Of a stretch of DNA of 14,911 nucleotides, positions 7,169 through 13,768 are shown piece after piece (position 1 is the first letter of the stretch; each line of letters begins with the position of its first letter). Source of the stretch: JAJPJX01 sp964568355. GTDB taxonomy: Bacteria; Acidobacteriota; Terriglobia; Bryobacterales; Bryobacteraceae. The stretch spans positions 1 through 14,911 of the forward strand of contig CAZMRK010000494.1 in NCBI GenBank assembly GCA_964568355.1, read 5' to 3'. Made by a program: the position numbers and the translations under genes. The notes below the pieces were generated by a model. The model was not told the origin of the DNA and ran no database searches. It worked only from the letters and a program-made list of their open reading frames with translations.

Positions 7169-8470
7169 TTAGATCTTGTTGAGCCGGTGCAACGGTTTCG
7201 AAGCAGGCGCCGGGCAGGAAACCTGTATGGGAGGCAGCAGCCAGCCATGGGCTCCGAGAATGCCGGCCAAGCTCATCTGCCGGCTGGCGCGCAATTGTTC
7301 ATCGGCCTGCTGCATCCGCTGATCGGCCGCGATCATTTGCTGCTGCGCGCGGCGCATGGCCTGGTGCGCGGCAGCCAGTTGCTGGCGGGCGGCGCGGAGC
7401 GTCTCATCGGCGGCGCGCAGACGTTCGTCGGCCAGACGATTCTGATCCTGAAGGCGGCGAAGATCCGCTGCCATGTGCTCGGCACGAGACCAGGAAGCGG
7501 AAGCTTGCGGCGGCTCCGAGAGGGCCACCATCGCCGGGAGATCGCGGCTGAGGCCGGCAGCCAGGAGCAGGGCCACGGAGGCGCCCAGCCAAGCCAAGCG
7601 GGAGAGCACCACATTTCCCGCGCTTTCTCCACGCACCAGCCGTTCCACGCGGCGAACCACCTCGCTGCCGGGCCTGACCGCCGCCGGAGAAAGCGGCTCG
7701 GGGCCGCTGGAGCTGAATTCGACCAGCTTGGTGAGGCAGCCCGCATATGGCAGCGCCCGGCCGGTGGCGGAGACGACGGCATCATCGCAAGCCAACTCGC
7801 GTTCGACGCGCAGGCGCCGGCAGATCCACCAGACGGCAGGTTGAAAAAAGAAGACGGCCTGGAGCAGTTCCTGCGCCAGGTTCAGCCAATGATCGCGCCG
7901 GCAGATGTGGGACCACTCGTGGATCAGGATCTGATCGAGTTCGTCCTCGCTCAGACGATTGAGCAGAGTCTCCGGGAGCAGGATGGCGGGCCGGCGCAGA
8001 CCGATCGCGACCGGTACTGAGACGTGGCGGGAGACGCGGATTCCGACCGCGGAGCCCGTGAGGCGGCGGGCCTGCCGCTGATAAAGCGCTGGCAGGGGTG
8101 TAGACGTGCGAGCCAGCCAGCAGACATAGGCGTAGCTCCAGAGCAGGCGGAGCAGCAGGATGCCGGCCACAGCAGCCCACAGCACGCAGAGCGGCATAGC
8201 CCAGTTCGCACCCAGTTGAAGCGGGGCCTGGGGGAGGACGACAGCAGCAGGCAGCGGCTTCAGAGAACCCGGGAGTTCCACGAATGGCAGAAGCGCTACG
8301 GCGCCCAAAGCGGTGGCCCAGATGGCGTGGCGTGTGGCCGCGTTCGCGCGGGGGAAGATTCGCAGCACCAGCCAGGTGAGCATGGTGAGGGCAAGGCCCT
8401 GCCAAAGGCTGTTGAGGACGGTCCCGGCGGCCGGGCGCGCAATCATATCGATCAGGCTATAGGGCATCAT
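7169..8470 (-). CDS. M56 (BlaR1/MecR1-like) membrane metalloprotease with C-terminal coiled coil
   Basis: This 433-residue integral membrane protein has likely helices at about 17-38, 47-65, 90-117 and 291-308. The M56 protease domain holds HEWSH (184-188) and the downstream acid E225 in ERELACDD, the zinc-site pattern of this family. BlaR1 relatives sense an external signal and trigger cleavage of the partner BlaI repressor. Here no penicillin-binding domain follows the last helix. Residues 337-399 instead form nine unbroken heptads rich in A, R, Q and D, with Leu or Met at position a and Ala at d, placed outside the membrane by topology. A short proline-rich tail with C419 ends the protein. 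The start overlaps the ribosome-binding region at the repressor stop; ATG at 8467 is the alternative and has better spacing. The signal sensed is unknown. Confidence 0.9.
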   Translation of the reverse strand: MMPYSLIDMIARPAAGTVLNSLWQGLALTMLTWLVLRIFPRANAATRHAIWATALGAVALLPFVELPGSLKPLPAAVVLPQAPLQLGANWAMPLCVLWAAVAGILLLRLLWSYAYVCWLARTSTPLPALYQRQARRLTGSAVGIRVSRHVSVPVAIGLRRPAILLPETLLNRLSEDELDQILIHEWSHICRRDHWLNLAQELLQAVFFFQPAVWWICRRLRVERELACDDAVVSATGRALPYAGCLTKLVEFSSSGPEPLSPAAVRPGSEVVRRVERLVRGESAGNVVLSRLAWLGASVALLLAAGLSRDLPAMVALSEPPQASASWSRAEHMAADLRRLQDQNRLADERLRAADETLRAARQQLAAAHQAMRRAQQQMIAADQRMQQADEQLRASRQMSLAGILGAHGWLLPPIQVSCPAPASKPLHRLNKI

Positions 8471-8471
8471 G

Positions 8472-8870
8472 TCACCTCCCCTTGTTTTCCTCAGTCATGC
8501 TTTCCTCGATCATGCGCTTCAGACGCTCGAGCTGACGGGAATCCAGCTTTTGCTCTTCGAGCAGGCGCAATACGAGCATCTTGGGGGAATTCTGAAAGAA
8601 GCGGGCCAGGACGTCGCGGAGGGCCTTGCTGCTGGCCTGGCGGTGATCGAGGACGGGTTCAAAAACAAATGCGCGGCTGCTTTTGGTATGCCGCACATAC
8701 CCTTTCTGTTCCAGAATTCGCAGGGTGGTCAGAACCGTGTTGTAGGCCAGCGGCGGATCCTGGGGAAGCGCTTCCATGACATCGTTAACGGTAGCGGATC
8801 CCCTGTCCCAGAGAACATCCATCAACCGCAGCTCCGCATCGGTGAGATTGCCGGATTTCTTTCGAGCCAC
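8472..8870 (-). CDS. BlaI/MecI/CopY-family winged-helix repressor
   Basis: From GTG at 8870 this is a 132-residue DNA-binding repressor. The winged helix covers about residues 8-66: LTDAELRLMDVLWDRG, then the recognition region AYNTVLTTLRILEQKGYV, then the wing RAFVFEP. A dimerisation helix bundle follows (ALRDVLARFF, then LEEQKLDSRQLERLKRMIEE). In the family, the M56 partner triggers cleavage in the dimerisation part, releasing the operator. GTG at 8870 is preferred because GGAAGG lies seven bases upstream and VARKKS matches the usual MARKKS beginning; the longer reading from TTG at 8885 has no spaced ribosome-binding site. One base separates its stop from the M56 ATG. A dyad over its own promoter suggests autoregulation. 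Beta-lactamase is not among the neighbours, so the regulated targets are probably the protease genes. Confidence 0.93.
   Translation of the reverse strand: MARKKSGNLTDAELRLMDVLWDRGSATVNDVMEALPQDPPLAYNTVLTTLRILEQKGYVRHTKSSRAFVFEPVLDHRQASSKALRDVLARFFQNSPKMLVLRLLEEQKLDSRQLERLKRMIEESMTEENKGR
8474..8479 (-). promoter_or_regulatory. Strong ribosome-binding site of the M56 gene inside the repressor stop
   Basis: GGAGGT on the minus strand ends in the T of the repressor's TGA stop (8474-8472). It lies 3 nt before the ATG at 8470 and 6 nt before the second ATG at 8467, so the second ATG may be the one used. This ties M56 translation closely to that of the repressor. Confidence 0.6.
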
Positions 8871-8889
8871 TGCTTCGCCTTCCAATTCC

Positions 8890-8909
8890 TATGAAATTAA
8901 GATTTAGTA
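8890..8909. promoter_or_regulatory. Candidate BlaI-type operator dyad
   Basis: Arms TATGAAAT (8890-8897) and ATTTAGTA (8902-8909) are symmetric in their outer TA and inner AAAT/ATTT around a 4-nt spacer. The dyad covers most of the predicted -10 and the predicted start of the repressor transcript, where a repressor would block RNA polymerase. It is AT-rich in GC-rich surroundings. Binding is inferred from position and symmetry only. Confidence 0.5.
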
Positions 8910-8934
8910 TGCACCCAGCCGGGCCGCTTGTCAA
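8906..8934 (-). promoter_or_regulatory. Predicted sigma70 promoter of the repressor-M56-protease unit
   Basis: On the minus strand the -35 is a perfect TTGACA (8934-8929), the spacer is 17 bp and the -10 is CATACT (8911-8906), four of six consensus bases. The transcript would begin near 8899, about 30 nt before the GTG start of the repressor. No other comparable promoter is seen in the four-gene unit. Confidence 0.6.
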
Positions 8935-8980
8935 CTATTTCCTTAAGAGTTGGGATGAAAGGATCCAGCGGCATGAGACA

Positions 8981-10243
8981 ATGGCAGAGATCACGAGCCG
9001 AAGCCGTATGCCCCCGGAACCGGCAGAGATGTTCGTTGCGAGGCAGCCGATCTTCGATCGGTCCCTACAGGTTTTTGCTTACGAACTGCTTTTTCGGTCG
9101 AGCCTGGAGAACAGCTTCGACGGCACGGAAGCGAAGGTGGCGACGGCGAAGGTGATCAGCAGTCTGTGTTCGCCGGGAATGCACACGCTGCTGGACGGAA
9201 AGAGCGCATTCATCAACTTTTCAGGATCACTGCTTCTGAATCGCAGCGCGCTGAGTCTGCCGCCGGAGACGACGGTCATCGAGGTTCTGGAAACGGTAGT
9301 GCCGGGGCCGGAGATCGTGGAAGCTTGCGAAGACCTGCACAAGAAGGGATACAGGATCGCGCTCGATGATTTTATCGACACCAGAGCGCCCCATCCTCTC
9401 GCGCATGTTGCCGATTTCATCAAAGTAGACTTGCGGGCGAGCAATGTCGCAGAGCAAAAGAAAATCATCTCGCGGTACGGGCAGCAGGTTCGGCTATTGG
9501 CGGAAAAAGTAGAGACCCGAGAAGAGTTCCGGCGCGCGCTGGACATGGGGTATTCCTACTTCCAGGGGTATTTCTTTGCCAGGCCGGTCATCGTCTCCAG
9601 GCGCAAAACGCGCCGTTTCAAATCGAATTATTTGCACATTCTGGAAGAGCTCCAACACCCGAAACTGGATCTTCCAGAGTTGACCGAGCGGATCACCCAT
9701 GAGCCGGCGCTGTGTTACAGGCTCATGCGATTTGCGAACTCGGCTTTGTTCAAGAGCCCGACCAGCATCGAATCCGTGGAGCGGGCGCTCTCGACGATCG
9801 AGGAGGCGGGTATCCGGCAGTGGGTGACCCTGGTGGTGCTGATGGACCTGGCCGCAGACCAACCCAGCGAAGTTCTGGCGAGCGCGCTGATTCGGGCCCG
9901 ATTTTGCGAATTGCTTTCGCAGCACACCGGGCTTGCCCAGCGGAGATCGGACCTGTTCCTTCTGGGCGTCTTGTCCCGTCTGGATGTGATGCTGGGACGC
10001 CCCTTGGAGGAGTTGCTGGACGCATTGCATCTGCATTCCGAGATCCGGGGGGCACTGCTTGGAAACGGCCCGACGGAGCCGCGTATCGCTGTGCTCTGGC
10101 ACGCAGTATTGGCCTATGAAGAGGCTGACTGGCAACAGTTCGAAGCGTTAGCCAAAGAGATGGAGTTTCATACGGAGACGGCACCGATGCTCTATCTGGA
10201 AGCGACGAGTTGGGCGGACAAGATCTGTCGCAATCAGAAATAG
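8981..10243 (+). CDS. EAL-HDOD (YuxH-type) signal transduction protein
   Basis: From ATG at 8981 this is a 420-residue cytoplasmic protein. The N-terminal half is an EAL-like domain starting at MFVARQPIFDRSLQVFAYE. It keeps INFSG (N near 79), the EAL position as EVLE (101-104), ALDDFID (DD near 129-130), FIKVDLR (K148), AEKVE (E175) and YFQGYFFARP (Q195). The C-terminal half (about 217-390) is an HDOD domain, an HD-fold module lacking nuclease residues and thought to mediate protein contacts. EAL enzymes hydrolyse cyclic-di-GMP; here the EAL motif is degenerate though most other active-site residues persist, so catalysis is uncertain. The frame is open from 8891, but that start lies inside the divergent promoter; ATG at 9008 or 9029 is also possible. 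Its 3' end overlaps the convergent PilZ gene by 10 bp. Confidence 0.9.
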   Translation: MAEITSRSRMPPEPAEMFVARQPIFDRSLQVFAYELLFRSSLENSFDGTEAKVATAKVISSLCSPGMHTLLDGKSAFINFSGSLLLNRSALSLPPETTVIEVLETVVPGPEIVEACEDLHKKGYRIALDDFIDTRAPHPLAHVADFIKVDLRASNVAEQKKIISRYGQQVRLLAEKVETREEFRRALDMGYSYFQGYFFARPVIVSRRKTRRFKSNYLHILEELQHPKLDLPELTERITHEPALCYRLMRFANSALFKSPTSIESVERALSTIEEAGIRQWVTLVVLMDLAADQPSEVLASALIRARFCELLSQHTGLAQRRSDLFLLGVLSRLDVMLGRPLEELLDALHLHSEIRGALLGNGPTEPRIAVLWHAVLAYEEADWQQFEALAKEMEFHTETAPMLYLEATSWADKICRNQK

Positions 10244-10740
10244 CGGCGAAACAACGGGACTTCTCGAGATTCGTGGAAAGACGGAAAACCGTGGGTCCGG
10301 AACTCGAAGCGATCGGTCTTGAGCGCGTAGCGGGCGCCCTGAGCCCGCAGGATCCGGCCGGTGACCAGCAGCAGGAGAGGACAGATCTCGCCGAGCCGCT
10401 GGGGCCAAACAATCGATAGCTGTACGCGGGTGCCGGCGGCAAGCTGGCTATCTGCATGAAACAGCACGCCGCCGAGGCTCAGGTTGATCGTACAACCGGA
10501 TCCGGTTCGCGACCGGCAGCTACCGTCGAGGACCCGATAGTGCAGCGTCAACTCGGCCTGATAGCGAGCGCCGGCGGCACGGCGCTCCGGCCAGGAAGAC
10601 CCCACATCGGGCACACCATGCCAAAGGAGCGACACGCAGCCATTATCGTGCGTGCCGGCTGTGGAAAGACAGGCCCAAGAGTACGGGAACAGGGCCGTTC
10701 CGGTACCGGGACGGACTATGTGGGAAAACTCACCGGTCAA
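10234..10740 (-). CDS. PilZ-domain protein
   Basis: The frame gives 168 residues from TTG at 10740. A PilZ domain spans about 52-148: an arginine-rich entry PERRAAGARY (51-60), then TINLSLGGVLF (84-94) matching the (D/N)xSxxG cyclic-di-GMP-binding motif, then beta strands ending in GARYALKTDRF. The usual RxxxR pair appears as R54 and R59 with four residues between, one more than canonical, so ligand binding may be altered. The first 50 residues look like no known domain and the real start may be a later GTG (10635, 10614 or 10605); none has a clear ribosome-binding site. Starting at 10740 the gene overlaps the end of dodecin by 11 bp, suggesting an operon. It converges on the EAL-HDOD gene, a functional partner by pathway. 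Confidence 0.7.
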   Translation of the reverse strand: MTGEFSHIVRPGTGTALFPYSWACLSTAGTHDNGCVSLLWHGVPDVGSSWPERRAAGARYQAELTLHYRVLDGSCRSRTGSGCTINLSLGGVLFHADSQLAAGTRVQLSIVWPQRLGEICPLLLLVTGRILRAQGARYALKTDRFEFRTHGFPSFHESREVPLFRRYF

Positions 10741-10936
10741 CTTTGAAACCGACCTTGATAGTGACCTGAAACTCCTTGACGGTTCCGTCAGCGATGGCGC
10801 CGCGCTCGTCCACGACCTGGAACCAGGACATGCCGTGCACGGTTTTGGCAGCCTCCGCGACGGCGGATTTCACGGCATCGGCAAAGCTGGTGGGCGAGGT
10901 TCCCACGACTTCGATGATCTTGTAGATTCCTGCCAT
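10730..10936 (-). CDS. Dodecin-family flavin-binding protein
   Basis: This 68-residue protein starts MAGIYKIIEVVGTS and matches dodecin along its whole length: one helix with SFADAVKSAVAEAAKTV, then strands WFQVVDERG and KEFQVTIKVGFKV. The tryptophan in SWFQVV is the residue that stacks on the flavin ring in dodecins. Dodecins form hollow dodecamers that store or buffer flavins and limit flavin photochemistry. The start at 10936 is chosen by family length; the same frame runs upstream to 11137, but that part is antisense to the sugar enzyme gene. A weak GGA lies 7 nt before the ATG. The PilZ gene follows on the same strand with overlapping ends. Confidence 0.9.
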   Translation of the reverse strand: MAGIYKIIEVVGTSPTSFADAVKSAVAEAAKTVHGMSWFQVVDERGAIADGTVKEFQVTIKVGFKVDR

Positions 10937-10968
10937 GTTTTCCAGTAAACCACACCGCTCAGTGAGTG

Positions 10969-10997
10969 TTGCGGCACGTGGGCAGGTTCCATACACT
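10969..10997 (+). promoter_or_regulatory. Possible promoter giving a leaderless transcript for the ManD-like gene
   Basis: TTGCGG (10969-10974), a 17-bp spacer and TACACT (10992-10997, four of six -10 bases) place the transcription start at the A of ATG 11004. No Shine-Dalgarno sequence precedes that ATG, which fits a leaderless mRNA. The match is moderate and could be chance. Confidence 0.3.
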
Positions 10998-11003
10998 TGG
11001 GCC

Positions 11004-12329
11004 ATGCATCGACGAAATGCCTTGCGCCTGCTGACTGCGGGAGGCGCGGCGACGGCGGCGAGACCTCTGGCGGAGGCCGCCCAGGCGACGCGCGGCCTGC
11101 CTCCGCTAAAGATCACGGACGTCAAAACCATTCTCACGCAGCCTGGCGGCGACCACCTGGTGATCGTTAAGGTTTATACCAGTGAGCCCGGCCTTTACGG
11201 AATTGGCTGCGCCACCCATCGCGAACGGCCCCTGGCGGTGGTCTCGGCGGTAAACGACTATCTGAAGCCGTTTGTCATCGGCAAGAACCCTGAAGAGATC
11301 GAGGACATCTGGCAATCGGCTTACGTGTCTTCGTATTTCCGGAGTGGAGTGACCCTGAATAATGCGCTTTCCGGAATCGATGGGGCGTTATGGGACATTC
11401 TGGGCAAGCGCGCGAATATGCCGCTGTATAAACTGCTGGGCGGCAAGATCCGGGCCGCGGTGCCGCTCTACACGCACGCAGCCGCCCGGGAGGTGCCGGA
11501 CCTGGAGGATCAGGTACGAAAATATATTTCCGAGGGGTACCGGCATGTTCGCGTACAACTGGCCGTACCGGGGTATTCGGGTTACGGGGTGAGCGCGGCC
11601 ACGTCCGAACAGGTTCAGCGGGCACGGCCGCGGGGCGTGGCATCCTCGCCGGTCTTTGAACCCACGGCTTACGTCAACAACACGATCAGGATGTTTGACT
11701 ATCTGCGGCAGAAGATCGGCTTCGATGTGGAATTGCTGCACGATGTTCACGAGCGCGTGCCTCCAAGCCAGGCGCTGGTGCTGGCCAAAGCCCTGGAACC
11801 CCACCGGCTGTTCTTTCTGGAAGACGCGCTGGCTCCGGAGGATGTGGCATGGTTCCAGACTCTGCGGCAGCAGTGCTCGACTCCGCTGGCGATGGGCGAA
11901 CTGTTCGTCAATCGCAATGAGTGGATGCCGTTGGTGGCCAATCGCTGGATCGATTTCATCCGCATCCACATCTCGGCGATCGGCGGGTTGAGCCTGGCGC
12001 GGAAAGTGGCCGCGTGCTGCGAGATGTTTGCCGTGCGCACCGCCTGGCACGGGCCTGGGAACGTTTCCCCGGTGGGACATGCGATCAACATGCACCTGGA
12101 CCTGGCCAGCTACAACTTTGGCATTCAGGAGCAGAACCTGTTCTCGCCCGCGGTGCGCGAGGTCTTTCCAGGCGCACCGGAGATTTCGGGCGGCTATTTG
12201 TATGCGAACGACCGGCCGGGATTAGGCATCGACATCGATGAAAAAGCGGCAGCCCGATTTCCGTATAAAGGAGTAGGAGGAAGCCGCGGGAATGACCGGC
12301 GGCTGGACGGCACGATCGTGCGGCCGTAA
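11004..12329 (+). CDS. Enolase-superfamily sugar-acid dehydratase (ManD/RspA-like) with Tat-like leader
   Basis: This 441-residue enzyme has an N-terminal leader MHRRNALRLLTAGGAATAA (twin Arg, hydrophobic run, Ala-rich exit), suggesting Tat export. The mature part has the capping domain (about 35-150, ending PLYKLLGGKIR) and the barrel with the three acidic metal ligands D247 (LHDVHER), E273 (FFLEDAL) and E299 (MGELFVN). H249 and H349 (TAWHGPGN) are candidate acid-base residues, as in D-mannonate dehydratases. Family members dehydrate sugar acids such as D-mannonate or D-gluconate to 2-keto-3-deoxy acids; the exact substrate is not readable, and other mandelate racemase-group activities remain possible. 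The frame is open upstream to 10935, but that ATG overlaps the dodecin start and lies before the leader. The Gfo/Idh/MocA gene follows after 90 bp on the same strand. Confidence 0.88.
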   Translation: MHRRNALRLLTAGGAATAARPLAEAAQATRGLPPLKITDVKTILTQPGGDHLVIVKVYTSEPGLYGIGCATHRERPLAVVSAVNDYLKPFVIGKNPEEIEDIWQSAYVSSYFRSGVTLNNALSGIDGALWDILGKRANMPLYKLLGGKIRAAVPLYTHAAAREVPDLEDQVRKYISEGYRHVRVQLAVPGYSGYGVSAATSEQVQRARPRGVASSPVFEPTAYVNNTIRMFDYLRQKIGFDVELLHDVHERVPPSQALVLAKALEPHRLFFLEDALAPEDVAWFQTLRQQCSTPLAMGELFVNRNEWMPLVANRWIDFIRIHISAIGGLSLARKVAACCEMFAVRTAWHGPGNVSPVGHAINMHLDLASYNFGIQEQNLFSPAVREVFPGAPEISGGYLYANDRPGLGIDIDEKAAARFPYKGVGGSRGNDRRLDGTIVRP

Positions 12330-12419
12330 GTTGAGGAGAGCGCCGCTACGGCAGGGAGCGTTGCGAGTATAGTAATAGGCGAGGCTTTTCGAGGAGCCGA
12401 TCTCGCGGGAAGGATCCAA

Positions 12420-13706
12420 ATGGAGCGGAGAACATTCTTAATGGGCAGCGGCCTGGCACTACGGGCCTTGGGCGCAAATGAGAAAGTAAACGTGGCGGTG
12501 GTAGGCTGCGGCGGGCGCGGGAAGTATCACGTATCCCGCTACTGCGACCTGTCCAATGCCACGGTGGGGGCCGTCTGCGACGTGGACACGGCGCAGACCG
12601 AACGGGCGGTACAGATGGTGGAAAAAGCTGCCGGCCACAAGCCAAAGGTCTATCAGGATCTGCGCAAGCTATACGAAGACAAAGATATCGATGCGGTATC
12701 GATCGCGACGCCCAACCACTGGCACGTATTGGCGGCGATCTGGGCGATGCAGGCCGGAAAGGACGTCTATGGCGAGAAGCCGGCCAGTTACAACATGTTC
12801 GAGGGGCGCCAGCTTCTGGCGACTGCGCGCAAGCATAACCGCATCTGCCAGATCGGCATGCAGAGCCGGAGCATCGCGCACAAGCGGCGGGCGATCGAAC
12901 TGCTGCACAACGGAGCCATCGGCAAGGTGTATCTCGCCAAGGGCCTGTGCTTCAAACGACGGCCCAGCATCGGCCACACTCCTGCTGAGCCCGTACCTGC
13001 CGGCCTGAACTGGGATATTTTTCTGGGGCCCGCGCCGATGCGGCAGTTTACCAAGAACCGCTTCCACTACAACTGGCATTGGTTCTGGGATACAGGCAAC
13101 GGCGATATCGGCAACCAGGGGATCCACGAGATGGATGTCGCACGCTGGGGCCTGGGGCGTACGCTTCCTAAAGCGGTGTATTCGAGCGGCGGCAAGTATG
13201 TATACGACGACGACCAGGAGACGCCCAACACACAGATCGCCACGTTTGACTACGGTGACGCGGAGCTGGTTTTCGAAGTGCGCGGCCTCAATACAGGGGG
13301 CGAAGCGGACATTCATCCCAGCGGGCCGAACTTCGTGGGCAACATTTTCCTAGGAGAAAAGGGCTTTCTCTCCATGGACCATAAAGGGTTTGAAATCTTC
13401 CTGGGCGACAAGCGCGAGCCGGGTGAATCCATGCAGGCCAGCGAAAAGGCCCATGAGGACACCAGCAAGCACATGGACAACTTCCTCAAGGCCGTGAAGA
13501 GCCGCAACTATCACGACCTGACGGGAGATGTGGAAGAAGGCGTGGTGTCGGCGGATCTGGTACACATGGCGAACATCAGCTACCGGCTGAAACGGCGCCT
13601 GGCGTTCGATGAGACCAAGCATGCTTTTCCCGGCGACGCGGAAGCCAACGCCATGCGTACGCGTCCGAAATATCGGGCTCCGTATATTGTTCCGGAGAAG
13701 GTGTAG
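12420..13706 (+). CDS. Gfo/Idh/MocA-family NAD(P)-dependent oxidoreductase with Tat-like N terminus
   Basis: This 428-residue protein starts MERRTFLMGSGLALRALGA, a short Tat-like leader (RRxFL). The Rossmann domain follows with VAVVGCGGRG (G29 to G34), the acidic CDVD turn near residue 53, and the family's catalytic Lys in GEKPASYN (K120). The second domain carries HYNWHWFWDTGNGDIGNQ (216-233) and GIHEMDVARW (234-243), with H236 a likely active-site residue. The family oxidises or reduces sugars and cyclitols, and some members with this leader act on glycans using bound NAD. AAGGA six bases before the ATG is a good ribosome-binding site. TATAGT at 12368-12373 could be a -10, without a convincing -35. 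It follows the ManD-like gene and probably acts on related carbohydrates; the substrate is unknown. Confidence 0.92.
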   Translation: MERRTFLMGSGLALRALGANEKVNVAVVGCGGRGKYHVSRYCDLSNATVGAVCDVDTAQTERAVQMVEKAAGHKPKVYQDLRKLYEDKDIDAVSIATPNHWHVLAAIWAMQAGKDVYGEKPASYNMFEGRQLLATARKHNRICQIGMQSRSIAHKRRAIELLHNGAIGKVYLAKGLCFKRRPSIGHTPAEPVPAGLNWDIFLGPAPMRQFTKNRFHYNWHWFWDTGNGDIGNQGIHEMDVARWGLGRTLPKAVYSSGGKYVYDDDQETPNTQIATFDYGDAELVFEVRGLNTGGEADIHPSGPNFVGNIFLGEKGFLSMDHKGFEIFLGDKREPGESMQASEKAHEDTSKHMDNFLKAVKSRNYHDLTGDVEEGVVSADLVHMANISYRLKRRLAFDETKHAFPGDAEANAMRTRPKYRAPYIVPEKV

Positions 13707-13728
13707 CAGCCGGCAGGAGTTGTCGACG

Positions 13729-13768
13729 CTGCCCGCTGAAGCGCGCTACAAGCGCTTCAGGCGAGCAG
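13729..13768. terminator. Strong hairpin in the convergent gap, likely bidirectional terminator
   Basis: CTGAAGCGC (13736-13744) and GCGCTTCAG (13752-13760) form a perfect 9-bp stem around a 7-nt loop. The stem extends outward through CTGC (13729-13732) and GCAG (13765-13768) with one mismatch and one bulge. It lies between convergent genes, and the DUF1501 stop codon (13757-13759) is inside the stem. No T-run follows on either strand, so Rho or stem strength alone would have to end transcription. Confidence 0.55.

Noticed and set aside
7274..7462. DNA tandem repeat suggested by the CAG/CGC-rich stretch in the M56 gene
   Set aside because: The nucleotide units are not exact copies; the periodicity is at the protein level, a heptad coiled coil.
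6980..8020. Plus-strand open frame (346 codons) opposite the M56 gene
   Set aside because: Antisense to a clear M56 protease; the Gln/Ala-rich product is the shadow of the coiled coil.
8472..8934. Beta-lactam resistance locus
   Set aside because: The BlaI/M56 pair looks like one, but no beta-lactamase or penicillin-binding domain is present in the window.
8891..8980. Earlier start for the EAL-HDOD protein at 8891
   Set aside because: It lies inside the divergent promoter and dyad, has no ribosome-binding site, and relatives begin close to MFVARQPIFD.
10937..11137. N-terminal extension of 67 codons on dodecin
   Set aside because: Dodecins are about 65-75 residues, and the extension is antisense to the Tat leader region of the ManD-like gene.
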